A DNA stretch of 5,225 bases from Snowella sp031396835 (GTDB taxonomy: Bacteria; Cyanobacteriota; Cyanobacteriia; Cyanobacteriales; Microcystaceae): assembly GCA_031396835.1 (NCBI GenBank), contig JANNLO010000133.1, positions 1 to 5,225 on the forward strand, read 5' to 3'. A program made the position numbers and the translations under genes. Below, one piece after another: positions 1-4,684 of this stretch. Numbering within the stretch: position 1 is the first letter of the stretch; every line of letters begins with the position of its first letter. Below the pieces are notes generated by a model. The model did no database searches and was not told where the DNA came from. It was given only the letters and a program-made list of their open reading frames with translations.

Positions 1-10
1 CAAGATTCCT

Positions 11-129
11 TCTTGGTGTCTCTAGCGCTTTGGTACCACTTCGACTCCATCCCGAACTCGACTGTGAAACGAAGCTGCGGCTACGATACTTTGGGGGTTG
101 CCCCATGGGACAATAGCTCGATGCCAAGT
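11..129 (+). rRNA. rrf: 5S ribosomal RNA
   Basis: This is the RNA of the large-subunit central protuberance and the last gene of a bacterial rRNA operon. The conserved core CCATCCCGAACTCG is followed by GTGAAACGAAGCTGCGG, and the 3' part contains AATAGCTCGATGCCAAG, all typical of cyanobacterial 5S. Helix I is visible: CTTGGTGTC at 12-20 pairs with GATGCCAAG at 120-128 with one G-U. The length of about 118-119 nt is normal. The exact ends are set by alignment from memory and could move by 1-3 nt. The first ten bases of the window would be 23S-5S spacer, with 23S to the left outside the window. A strong terminator follows at 141-184. Confidence 0.95.
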
Positions 130-140
130 TTATTCTTTCC

Positions 141-184
141 ATAACAAAAACTCTTCTCTTCACGGGATGAGTTTTTGTTATTTT
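141..184 (+). terminator. Rho-independent terminator of the rRNA operon
   Basis: A perfect 13-bp stem, ATAACAAAAACTC at 141-153 with GAGTTTTTGTTAT at 169-181, encloses a 15-nt loop and ends in TTTT (181-184). It lies 12 nt after the 5S 3' end, where transcription of an rRNA operon would stop. The stem is A/T-rich but long. Confidence 0.85.
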
Positions 185-219
185 CATTGCTTTTCTATCT
201 TTATGGGCGACTATAAACG

Positions 220-247
220 TTGACTTAGAACACAAACCCGTTATAGT
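220..247 (+). promoter_or_regulatory. Sigma70-type promoter of the hli gene
   Basis: A -35 box TTGACT (220-225) and a -10 box TATAGT (242-247) are separated by 16 bp. Each box differs from consensus at one position. Transcription would start near 253-255, giving a leader of about 27 nt before the ATG at 281. The promoter lies just after the rRNA terminator, so the gene appears to be transcribed independently of the rRNA operon. This is inferred from sequence only. Confidence 0.65.
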
Positions 248-260
248 AAAGAAATGTAAA
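243..260 (-). promoter_or_regulatory. HLR1-like element, candidate RpaB binding site
   Basis: On the minus strand this site reads TTTACATT-TC-TTTACTAT, two 8-nt repeats 2 nt apart. The published cyanobacterial HLR1 consensus is (G/T)TTACA(T/A)(T/A) twice with a 2-nt gap. The first repeat matches at all positions and the second at seven of eight (T in place of the A of TTACA). RpaB is known to bind HLR1 in high-light gene promoters, including hli genes. Here the site covers the -10 box and the predicted start, the position expected for repression in low light with release in high light. Binding is inferred. Confidence 0.6.
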
Positions 261-280
261 CAAATTCTGGATAAAAGACT

Positions 281-451
281 ATGGTCGAACCTAAACCCAC
301 TCAAACACCCAAGATCGAAGACCCAAAATTTGGCTTTAATGACTATGCAGAGCGGTTAAATGGTCGTGCTGCGATGATTGGTTTTGCCTTGACCCTGTTA
401 ATTGAATATTTGACAGGAAAAGGCGTGCTGGTTTGGCTAGGATTGCAATAG
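281..451 (+). CDS. hliD: High-light-inducible protein (Hli/Scp), HliD-like one-helix chlorophyll-binding protein
   Basis: This 56-residue protein belongs to the cyanobacterial Hli (small CAB-like) family. These single-helix thylakoid proteins bind chlorophyll and carotenoid, quench energy and protect chlorophyll during photosystem assembly. The hydrophilic N-terminus (1-23) ends in DPKFGFNDYAE, the family motif ERLNGRAAMIGF spans 24-35 with chlorophyll-ligand positions E24, N27 and R29, and the helix runs to about 44. The tail GVLVWLGLQ is typical of the family. The length and the EDPKFGFN-type N-terminus resemble Synechocystis HliD (ScpE), which associates with chlorophyll synthase and Ycf39, so I use that symbol with moderate certainty. 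The start is the only in-frame ATG before the motif. No clear Shine-Dalgarno is seen. A light-responsive operator lies upstream, a terminator follows, and chlD starts 95 bp after the stop. Confidence 0.9.
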   Translation: MVEPKPTQTPKIEDPKFGFNDYAERLNGRAAMIGFALTLLIEYLTGKGVLVWLGLQ

Positions 452-490
452 ATTACCGAGAAAACCCTTTGAAAAGACGTGATAGGATGG

Positions 491-517
491 AGGATGGCTA
501 GTTGGGCCGTCCTTTTT
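491..517 (+). terminator. Rho-independent terminator after hli
   Basis: An 8-bp stem, AGGATGGC (491-498) with GCCGTCCT (506-513) including one G-U pair, has a 7-nt loop and runs straight into TTTTT (513-517). It lies 40 bp after the hli stop and 30 bp before the chlD start. It would separate the short hli transcript from chlD, or let only read-through reach chlD. Confidence 0.75.
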
Positions 518-546
518 AGTAATCACTTTTTCAGCATAAAAATCCC

Positions 547-2574
547 ATGTCGATTCTTATTTCTTCCAGTATTCCCTTAAATTTTCCTCTAACGGCGGTC
601 GTTGGGCAGGATGCGATTAAACTGGCGTTATTGCTGGGGGCGGTTGATCCAGGTTTGGGAGGAGTGGCGATCGCGGGCAGAAGGGGAACGGCGAAATCGG
701 TGTTAGCGAGGGCACTCTATGCTTTGTTGCCGCCGATTGAAATTATTAAAGATAATAAATTTAATTGTGACCCGACTCTGCCTGACCAGTGGGACGACGA
801 TACCCAGGAGCATTATGCAGGTTTTGATCTGACTGATATTCCGACTCAGATTATTCCGTCGCCTTTTGTGCAAATTCCCCTGGGGGTAACTGAAGATCGG
901 CTCTTAGGTTCGGTGGATGTGGAAGAATCTGTCAAACGGGGAGAACCTGTTTTTCAACCTGGTTTATTAGCGCAAGCCCATCGTGGCGTTTTGTATATCG
1001 ATGAAATCAATCTGTTAGATGATCAAATTGCGAATCAATTATTAAGCGTTTTAAGTGATGGTCGTAACCAAATTGAACGGGAAGGTATTAGTTTCCAGCA
1101 TCCTTGTAAACCTTTGCTGATTGCCACTTATAATCCCGAAGAAGGGCCATTACGACAACATTTTTTAGACCGTATTGCGATCGCGCTTTCTGCTGATGGA
1201 GTATTAGGAATTGATCAACGAGTGCAAGCAGTAGATCAGGTGATTGATTATGCCAAATCGGCTCAAACATTCCTTCAACAATACGAAGCAGATCTTGATG
1301 ATCTTAGAACCAATATTATTTTAGCGAGGGAATGGCTAAAGGAAGTTACTATCACCCACGAACAAATTGAATATTTAGTAGAAGAAGCCATTCGGGGCGG
1401 TTTACAGGGACACCGAGGAGAACTCTATGCCATGCGGGTTGCTAAGGCGATCGCGTCTTTGGATGGACGAAATATCATTAGTGCCGATGATTTAACGAAA
1501 GCAGTGGAATTGACCATCGTTCCCCGCAGTATTTTGATGGATATTCCTCCCCAAGACCAGCAACAATCTCCACCACCACCGCCTGAACAACCTCAAGATC
1601 AGTCGGAGCAAGACCAGGAGGAAGAAGAAGAAAAAGATGAAGAAGAAAACCCAGAAGAACCTGATCAAGAACCGCCAGGCATTCCCGAAGAATTTATCTT
1701 TGATGTAGAAGGAGTTAGCCTCGATCCCAGTGTTTTATATTTTGCCCAAATGGCCCAACGTCAGGGCAAATCAGGCAGTCGCGCCATTATTTTTTCCGAC
1801 GATCGCGGGCGTTATCTCAAACCGATGATTCCCAAGGGCAAAGTCAAACGGATTGCGATCGATGCCACCCTCCGTGCCGCCGCCCCTTACCAAAAATCCC
1901 GCCGTCTTCGTGTGCCTAACCGTAATGTCATCGTTGAACAGGGAGATATTCGTTCCAAACGTCTCGCCCGTAAAGCAGGAGCCTTGATTGTTTTTGTGGT
2001 CGATGCGTCGGGATCAATGGCTCTCAATCGGATGCAAGCCGCCAAGGGAGCCGTCATGCAACTCTTGACCGAGGCCTATGAAAACCGAGATCAGGTCGCG
2101 CTCATTCCTTTTCGAGGAGAAAAAGCCGATATTTTATTACCCCCCACCCGTTCCATTGCGATGGCGAAAAAACGCCTAGAAACCTTGCCCTGTGGTGGTG
2201 GATCTCCTTTATCTCATGGGTTAACCCAGGCGGTTCATGTGGGGATGAATGCCAAAATGTCGGGAGATATTGGTCAGGTGGTGATTATTGCGATTACGGA
2301 TGGTCGGGGGAATATTCCCTTGGCTCGTTCTTTAGGGGAACCGTTGCCCGATGGGGAAAAACCCGATATTAAAGCAGAATTACTCAATATTGCCGCAAAA
2401 ATTCGCGGTGTGGGGATGCAATTATTAGTAATAGACACAGAGAAAAAATTTGTTTCCACAGGGTTCGGTAAGGAATTAGCTCAAAAAGCAGGGGGAAAAT
2501 ATTACCAATTACCCAAGGCGACGGATCAAGGAATTGCTTCTATGGCGAGGCAGGCGATCGCGGATTGGAAATAG
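547..2574 (+). CDS. chlD: Magnesium chelatase subunit D (ChlD)
   Basis: ChlD works with ChlI and ChlH, in the presence of Gun4, to insert Mg2+ into protoporphyrin IX at the cost of ATP, the first committed step of chlorophyll synthesis. The 675 residues match the usual cyanobacterial length of about 670-680. An N-terminal AAA+ domain (about 15-330) has a Walker A-type loop GRRGTAKS at 44-51 (the last loop glycine is Ala49), Walker B VLYIDE at 148-153, sensor 1 around TYNPEEG at 194-200 and sensor 2 around R290 (GHRGE). A proline-rich then highly acidic linker spans about 334-382. The C-terminal integrin I/von Willebrand A domain has a MIDAS with DASGSM at 486-491, GGGSPL around 550-555 and ITDGRGN at 583-589. 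The substitution in the Walker A loop fits a D subunit that assembles with ChlI rather than driving hydrolysis. The ATG lacks a clear Shine-Dalgarno, but no earlier in-frame start exists between the hli terminator and 547. Four HIP1 octamers lie inside. Confidence 0.97.
   Translation: MSILISSSIPLNFPLTAVVGQDAIKLALLLGAVDPGLGGVAIAGRRGTAKSVLARALYALLPPIEIIKDNKFNCDPTLPDQWDDDTQEHYAGFDLTDIPTQIIPSPFVQIPLGVTEDRLLGSVDVEESVKRGEPVFQPGLLAQAHRGVLYIDEINLLDDQIANQLLSVLSDGRNQIEREGISFQHPCKPLLIATYNPEEGPLRQHFLDRIAIALSADGVLGIDQRVQAVDQVIDYAKSAQTFLQQYEADLDDLRTNIILAREWLKEVTITHEQIEYLVEEAIRGGLQGHRGELYAMRVAKAIASLDGRNIISADDLTKAVELTIVPRSILMDIPPQDQQQSPPPPPEQPQDQSEQDQEEEEEKDEEENPEEPDQEPPGIPEEFIFDVEGVSLDPSVLYFAQMAQRQGKSGSRAIIFSDDRGRYLKPMIPKGKVKRIAIDATLRAAAPYQKSRRLRVPNRNVIVEQGDIRSKRLARKAGALIVFVVDASGSMALNRMQAAKGAVMQLLTEAYENRDQVALIPFRGEKADILLPPTRSIAMAKKRLETLPCGGGSPLSHGLTQAVHVGMNAKMSGDIGQVVIIAITDGRGNIPLARSLGEPLPDGEKPDIKAELLNIAAKIRGVGMQLLVIDTEKKFVSTGFGKELAQKAGGKYYQLPKATDQGIASMARQAIADWK
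667..674. repeat. HIP1 octamer GCGATCGC, copy 1 of 4
   Basis: The palindrome GCGATCGC is the highly iterated cyanobacterial HIP1 sequence. Further exact copies are at 1177-1184, 1447-1454 and 2554-2561. All four are inside chlD, and I found none elsewhere in the window. They support a cyanobacterial origin and mark chlD as long-resident DNA. Confidence 0.9.
1177..1184. repeat. HIP1 octamer, copy 2 of 4
   Basis: Exact GCGATCGC within the AAA+ region of chlD. Confidence 0.9.
1447..1454. repeat. HIP1 octamer, copy 3 of 4
   Basis: Exact GCGATCGC near the end of the AAA+ region of chlD. Confidence 0.9.
2554..2561. repeat. HIP1 octamer, copy 4 of 4
   Basis: Exact GCGATCGC in the last codons of chlD, encoding part of QAIADWK. 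Confidence 0.9.
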
Positions 2575-2677
2575 TTTCCTGAACTGGGACTAGAGGTGAT
2601 ATGGAAATTGTTATGAGTCGAGATTCAAACTAACCAAGGGGTCATCACTTTAATTTGAAATCAAAGGTAAATTGAGT

Positions 2678-3178
2678 ATGAGAACTAGACATAAAACACA
2701 CAAAAATATACGTCAGACAATTGTTGTTTTTATATTTTTATCCATCATTGGCTACTCAACAATCTTAAGCGCACAAGATTATGTTAACTATTGCAATAAG
2801 CGATTCGGATTTTGTCTTAATTATCCTAGTCACTTAATGAAAGAGTCGCCACCAGCTAATGGTGATGGAAGGGTATTTTTTGATAGTGATGGATTGAGAA
2901 TAACGGTAAGTGGTATTAACAATGTTCTTGGAGATACACTTGAGATAGAAATGCGTTCTCAATCTCAAGATTTAGATAAAGTTACATATAAAGCCAAAGG
3001 GAAAAACTGGTTTGTTTTATCAGGATATAAAGGCAAAAATATTATTTATCTTAAAACTTTTCTAGGGACTGGCTCAATTAATCATTTATATATTGAGTAT
3101 CCAACTTATTTGAAGAAAAAATACGATGATATTGCCGCTAAAATTTCTTCTTCTTTTAAACAAGGAAACCTTGAGTAG
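2678..3178 (+). CDS. Secreted protein of unknown function
   Basis: I do not recognise a characterised family for this 166-residue protein. The N-terminus is a clear Sec signal peptide: a basic region (MRTRHKTHKNIRQ), a hydrophobic core at about 14-30 (TIVVFIFLSIIGYSTIL), and a probable cleavage after A32 (LSA|QD). The mature protein (about 134 residues) begins with YCNKRFGFCLNYP, where C39 and C46 could form a disulfide in the periplasm. It ends with an amphipathic stretch IEYPTYLKKKYDDIAAKISSSF (139-160). The pattern FGFxLNYP, the alternating strands and the final helix suggest a compact alpha/beta domain, perhaps PsbP/DUF1795-like, but that is a guess. I chose ATG 2678, with AAAGG at 2663-2667 ten bases upstream. 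A TTG at 2672 would add only two residues. It starts 103 bp after chlD without a visible terminator between them, and is more A/T-rich than chlD. Confidence 0.8.
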   Translation: MRTRHKTHKNIRQTIVVFIFLSIIGYSTILSAQDYVNYCNKRFGFCLNYPSHLMKESPPANGDGRVFFDSDGLRITVSGINNVLGDTLEIEMRSQSQDLDKVTYKAKGKNWFVLSGYKGKNIIYLKTFLGTGSINHLYIEYPTYLKKKYDDIAAKISSSFKQGNLE

Positions 3179-3210
3179 TTCACTTAGTTGCAAACAAGCA
3201 AAATGAATAA

Positions 3211-3387
3211 TCAATATGACCACAGTATTAAATTATCCTGTAAAGCCGTCACCTCCAAAGGATGATCCTGCAAACTCTTAATCTCCGCGAAAGTTGCCCG
3301 CGCTCCTGCTAAGGTCGTGATAATCGGTAACTTATAATCCAAAGCCGCCCGACGAATCGATCGCCCGTCCAATTGGGATTCCTCGAT
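3211..3387 (-). pseudogene. carB: Remnant of the 3' end of carB (carbamoyl-phosphate synthase large chain)
   Basis: The minus strand encodes 58 residues ending at TGA (3213-3211) and reading EESQLDGRSIRRAALDY, then KLPIITTLAGARATFAEI, KSLQDHPLEVTALQDN and LILWSY. This closely resembles the extreme C-terminus (allosteric, MGS-like domain) of cyanobacterial CarB, where the stretch normally follows a PSG motif. The full protein has about 1,080 residues. Here homology stops at the first Glu (3384): the next codon is Ile, then a TAG (3390-3388), and the sequence beyond becomes A/T-rich and unrelated. No start codon or gene body exists, so this is a broken 3' fragment, probably left by a deletion or a small duplication. 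It lies 49 bp downstream of the decayed hicA on the same strand. Recognition is from memory of the family. Confidence 0.8.
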
Positions 3388-3436
3388 CTATTATCACCAT
3401 AATATAAACGATTCTCCATAGAAACTTTTTGCAACC

Positions 3437-3631
3437 TTATTTTTTGTTGGGAATAGGTATTTGTAAATCGCGACAGATACCTCGAACTAAGAAGTTATTA
3501 ATTTCTCAATGTCTAGGAATTGCAACTGATCTTTGAGTAGCACGACTTACATAAACAGTATGATTGCTTCCCTCTCTCAGAAATTGGCAACCATGAGACT
3601 CTAAATGACGAATAAGATCTAACCGTTTCAT
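3437..3631 (-). pseudogene. hicA: HicA-type mRNA interferase toxin with an in-frame stop at codon 42 (hicA1)
   Basis: HicA toxins are small RNases of about 60 residues with a double-stranded-RNA-binding-like fold that stop growth by cutting mRNA. From ATG 3631 the frame reads MKRLDLIRHLESHGCQF, then LREGSNHTVYV (catalytic-type H24 in GSNH), then SVAIPRH up to residue 41. A TGA stop (3508-3506) follows. Directly after it, in the same frame, comes EINNFLVRGICRDLQIPIP up to a TAA (3439-3437), which is the rest of the family (PRHxEIxxFLxxxICRDL). The break is therefore one nonsense codon, most simply CGA to TGA at the usual Arg of PRHRE. The full length of 64 codons is normal. The truncated product lacks the final helix and is probably inactive. 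The start overlaps the detached end of hicB1 by ATGA. Gly51 in LVRGIC also differs from the usual Lys. Confidence 0.85.
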
Positions 3632-3660
3632 GCCACCTGATAAGAAATGGCTTCACGAAT
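3628..3660 (-). pseudogene. Detached last codons of hicB1, cut off by the inserted element
   Basis: On the minus strand these 11 codons read IREAISYQVA and TGA (3630-3628), and the TGA overlaps the hicA1 start as ATGA. They are preceded by CAA GAC ATC (QDI) within the 11-bp repeat at 3661-3671, and QGQDI is also where the hicB1 frame meets the element at the other end. Joining the two halves gives an uninterrupted HicB of 74 residues ending LQGQDIIREAISYQVA. The reconstruction depends on removing one repeat copy and the 142-bp element. Confidence 0.75.
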
Positions 3661-3671
3661 GATGTCTTGAC
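3661..3671. repeat. Target-site duplication, left copy
   Basis: GATGTCTTGAC here is identical to 3814-3824 and directly abuts the left inverted repeat of the inserted element. An 11-bp duplication is within the range of some IS4-type transposases. The T preceding each copy is also shared, so a 12-bp duplication cannot be excluded. Confidence 0.85.
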
Positions 3672-3813
3672 AGCAATTCTCATTATGAGAATGATTCTCA
3701 TGAATCTATCGTTTTGCAATGCCTGAAACCCTCATTCTATCGTTGACCTGTTTAACTGTATTGGTAAATTTGACAAGTTTTTATAGTACAAATGTTTTAA
3801 AATGAGAATTGCT
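3672..3813. mobile_element. Miniature inverted-repeat element (MITE), 142 bp, inserted in hicB1
   Basis: The ends are perfect 13-bp inverted repeats: AGCAATTCTCATT at 3672-3684 and AATGAGAATTGCT at 3801-3813. Both ends are flanked by the 11-bp direct repeat GATGTCTTGAC. The inside has no convincing coding frame, so the element is non-autonomous and would need a transposase acting on the same ends. It contains two overlapping palindromes next to the left end (3676-3692 and 3685-3701) and a 9-bp direct repeat TCTATCGTT at 3705-3713 and 3736-3744. A promoter-like TTGACC (3743-3748), 16 bp, TGG-TAAATT (3765-3770) points rightwards, antisense to hicB1. The insertion splits hicB1 ten codons before its stop and separates it from hicA1. 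I cannot name the parent insertion sequence. Confidence 0.85.
3676..3701. promoter_or_regulatory. Overlapping palindromes resembling a Fur box, inside the element
   Basis: Three alternating arms, ATTCTCAT-T-ATGAGAAT-G-ATTCTCAT, form two overlapping 8-1-8 palindromes (3676-3692 and 3685-3701). The second, ATGAGAATGATTCTCAT, contains TGAGAAT-G-ATTCTCA, which fits the 7-1-7 layout of Fur boxes (TGAtAATnATTaTCA type). It lies 54 bp upstream of the hicA1 start. The first arm is shared with the terminal repeat, so the structure may instead serve transposase binding. Iron control is a possibility only. Confidence 0.45.
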
Positions 3814-4005
3814 GATGTCTTGACCTTGTAATTGCTCTTCAGCTAACACGCGATTTGCGTCTAAAACTAACTGAATAGCTTCCTCCAGATTAATTCGACA
3901 TTCTTCCAAGGTGTTAGCCTGGGAATATGCACCAGGTAATTCCTCGACAAAACCGATATACCCTTCAGGAACTTTTTGGAAAATCTTAGTTAATGTTAAA
4001 GTCAT
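3781..4005 (-). CDS. hicB: HicB-family antitoxin with an element-altered C-terminus (hicB1)
   Basis: HicB antitoxins bind and neutralise HicA, and many also repress their operon. This 74-residue protein shows the compact HicB fold: MTLTLTKIFQKVPEGYIGFV, then EELPGAYSQANTLEECRINL and EEAIQLVLDA (about 1-50), matching the family pattern GYxxxxxELPGxxxxGxTxEEAxxNxxEAI, with Ala30 in place of the usual Gly. After GQDI (61-64) the last ten residues, SNSHFKTFVL, and the stop are encoded by the left-reading end of the MITE. The original tail IREAISYQVA lies beyond it at 3660-3628. By chance both versions are 74 residues. The start ATG 4005 has GAGG at 4010-4013 four bases upstream. It begins 12 bp after the DUF29 stop, suggesting cotranscription. 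Its own toxin is broken, so any product would be an orphan antitoxin. Confidence 0.85.
   Translation of the reverse strand: MTLTLTKIFQKVPEGYIGFVEELPGAYSQANTLEECRINLEEAIQLVLDANRVLAEEQLQGQDISNSHFKTFVL
3814..3824. repeat. Target-site duplication, right copy
   Basis: GATGTCTTGAC, identical to 3661-3671, directly abuts the right inverted repeat. On the minus strand it encodes the QDI of hicB1. Confidence 0.85.
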
Positions 4006-4017
4006 AAAACCTCATGA

Positions 4018-4503
4018 TTATGATTTAGGATAAAAGTTAAAGTCTAGCAATTCAGATTCAGAAAACGGACATTTTTCAGGAAAAATAGAGGAATCAAATT
4101 GTGTTTTTTGAATAACTCCACGTCTAGCTTTGAAATATATCAAATCAATACGAGATAAAAAGTAGTTATAGAGTGTTTTAGATTCTTCTAATAGGCTTTC
4201 TAATTCATCTTGAAGATCAATGATTTTATTACGCCAATCTGAGCCACTTTTTTCTCGTTCATTTGTCCGGTATTGATAAAGTAGTAAATGAATTAAAATC
4301 TGTCGTAGATAACTATCTATTTTATGATGTAATGCAATTCCCAAACCTTCGATTTCTTCTGCTAAGTTGTCCCAATCTATTTGATCAGTTTGCCGATGTT
4401 TAATCTGCTCTAAGGTTTTTTCTAGCCATAGCATATAATCGGTTTCGTATAACTGTTGATGGGCTAAAAAAGTTGTTTGACTTTGGTTAACGTTTTCAAT
4501 CAT
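4018..4503 (-). CDS. DUF29 domain protein
   Basis: This 161-residue protein matches the DUF29 family, abundant in cyanobacteria and of unknown biochemical function. Hallmarks in order are LYETDYMLWLE at 18-28, DWDNLAEEIEGLG at 43-55, a helical IDSYLRQILIHLLLYQY at 62-78 that precedes the usual W90, a long helix at about 93-118, and the C-terminal FPEKCPFSESELLD at 141-154. It has no signal peptide or membrane segment, so it is cytoplasmic. The length is normal and the gene looks intact. ATG 4503 comes one base after the hicA2 stop (TAG-C-ATG), with no obvious Shine-Dalgarno, so translation is probably coupled to hicA2. Its stop lies 12 bp before hicB1. Lying between two hicBA pairs, it may be cargo of the toxin-antitoxin operon or a partner. 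Nothing in the sequence decides this. Confidence 0.88.
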   Translation of the reverse strand: MIENVNQSQTTFLAHQQLYETDYMLWLEKTLEQIKHRQTDQIDWDNLAEEIEGLGIALHHKIDSYLRQILIHLLLYQYRTNEREKSGSDWRNKIIDLQDELESLLEESKTLYNYFLSRIDLIYFKARRGVIQKTQFDSSIFPEKCPFSESELLDFNFYPKS

Positions 4504-4504
4504 G

Positions 4505-4684
4505 CTATTCTACGTTTAGATTTTTGAGGATTTTTTGGGCTAAAAATTCTCTAATTTCTGTATGTCGAGGGACGGCTTCAACAACTCCAGTTTTCGGATT
4601 AATCCAAAGTGAATGGGAAGAACCTTCTCGCTTGAGATAGCAACCAGCTTGTCGTAATTTTTTCTCTAGTTCTTTGCGTTTCAT
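4505..4684 (-). CDS. hicA: HicA-type mRNA interferase toxin (hicA2), intact
   Basis: This is a 59-residue HicA toxin, a ribosome-independent RNase. The frame reads MKRKELEKKLRQAGCYL, then KREGSSHSLWINP with the catalytic-type H24 in GSSH, then AVPRHTEIREFLAQKILKNL, the family's C-terminal PRHxEIxxFLxxKI pattern. The length is standard and no stop interrupts it. The ATG (4684-4682) overlaps the hicB2 TGA (4683-4681) as ATGA, the normal translational coupling of hicBA operons. The stop (4507-4505) is one base before the DUF29 ATG. It shares the layout of the broken hicA1 (same length class, H24 in both) but the sequences are clearly divergent, so the two pairs are not a recent tandem copy. Confidence 0.88.
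   Translation of the reverse strand: MKRKELEKKLRQAGCYLKREGSSHSLWINPKTGVVEAVPRHTEIREFLAQKILKNLNVE

Noticed and set aside
44..51. Walker A deviation in ChlD (GRRGTAKS; coordinates are residues) as a novelty
   Set aside because: D subunits of magnesium chelatase commonly have altered AAA+ motifs, so this is expected for the family.
1088..1270. Minus-strand 60-codon open frame
   Set aside because: It lies wholly inside chlD, has no family resemblance, and is a shadow of the real gene.
2274..2459. Minus-strand 61-codon open frame
   Set aside because: It lies wholly inside the vWA domain of chlD and is a shadow frame.
2601..2633. Ten-codon open frame between chlD and the secreted-protein gene
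   Set aside because: It is too short, has no ribosome binding site, and shows no recognisable peptide.
2672..2680. TTG start at 2672 for the secreted protein
   Set aside because: ATG 2678 is two codons later, at a workable distance from AAAGG, and gives the same signal peptide. The TTG is only four bases from the AAAGG and is a weaker start.
3161..3173. Short hairpin CAAGG-AAA-CCTTG at the end of the secreted-protein gene
   Set aside because: The stem is only 5 bp, lies inside the coding sequence, and has no T-run after it, so it is not a credible terminator.
3513..3719. Minus-strand 68-codon open frame starting in the mobile element
   Set aside because: It is in a different frame from the hicA1 homology and crosses the element boundary. 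The conserved HicA residues lie in the other frame.
3672..3813. CRISPR or tandem-repeat array
   Set aside because: The repeated arms are alternating inverted copies within one short element, without regular spacers.
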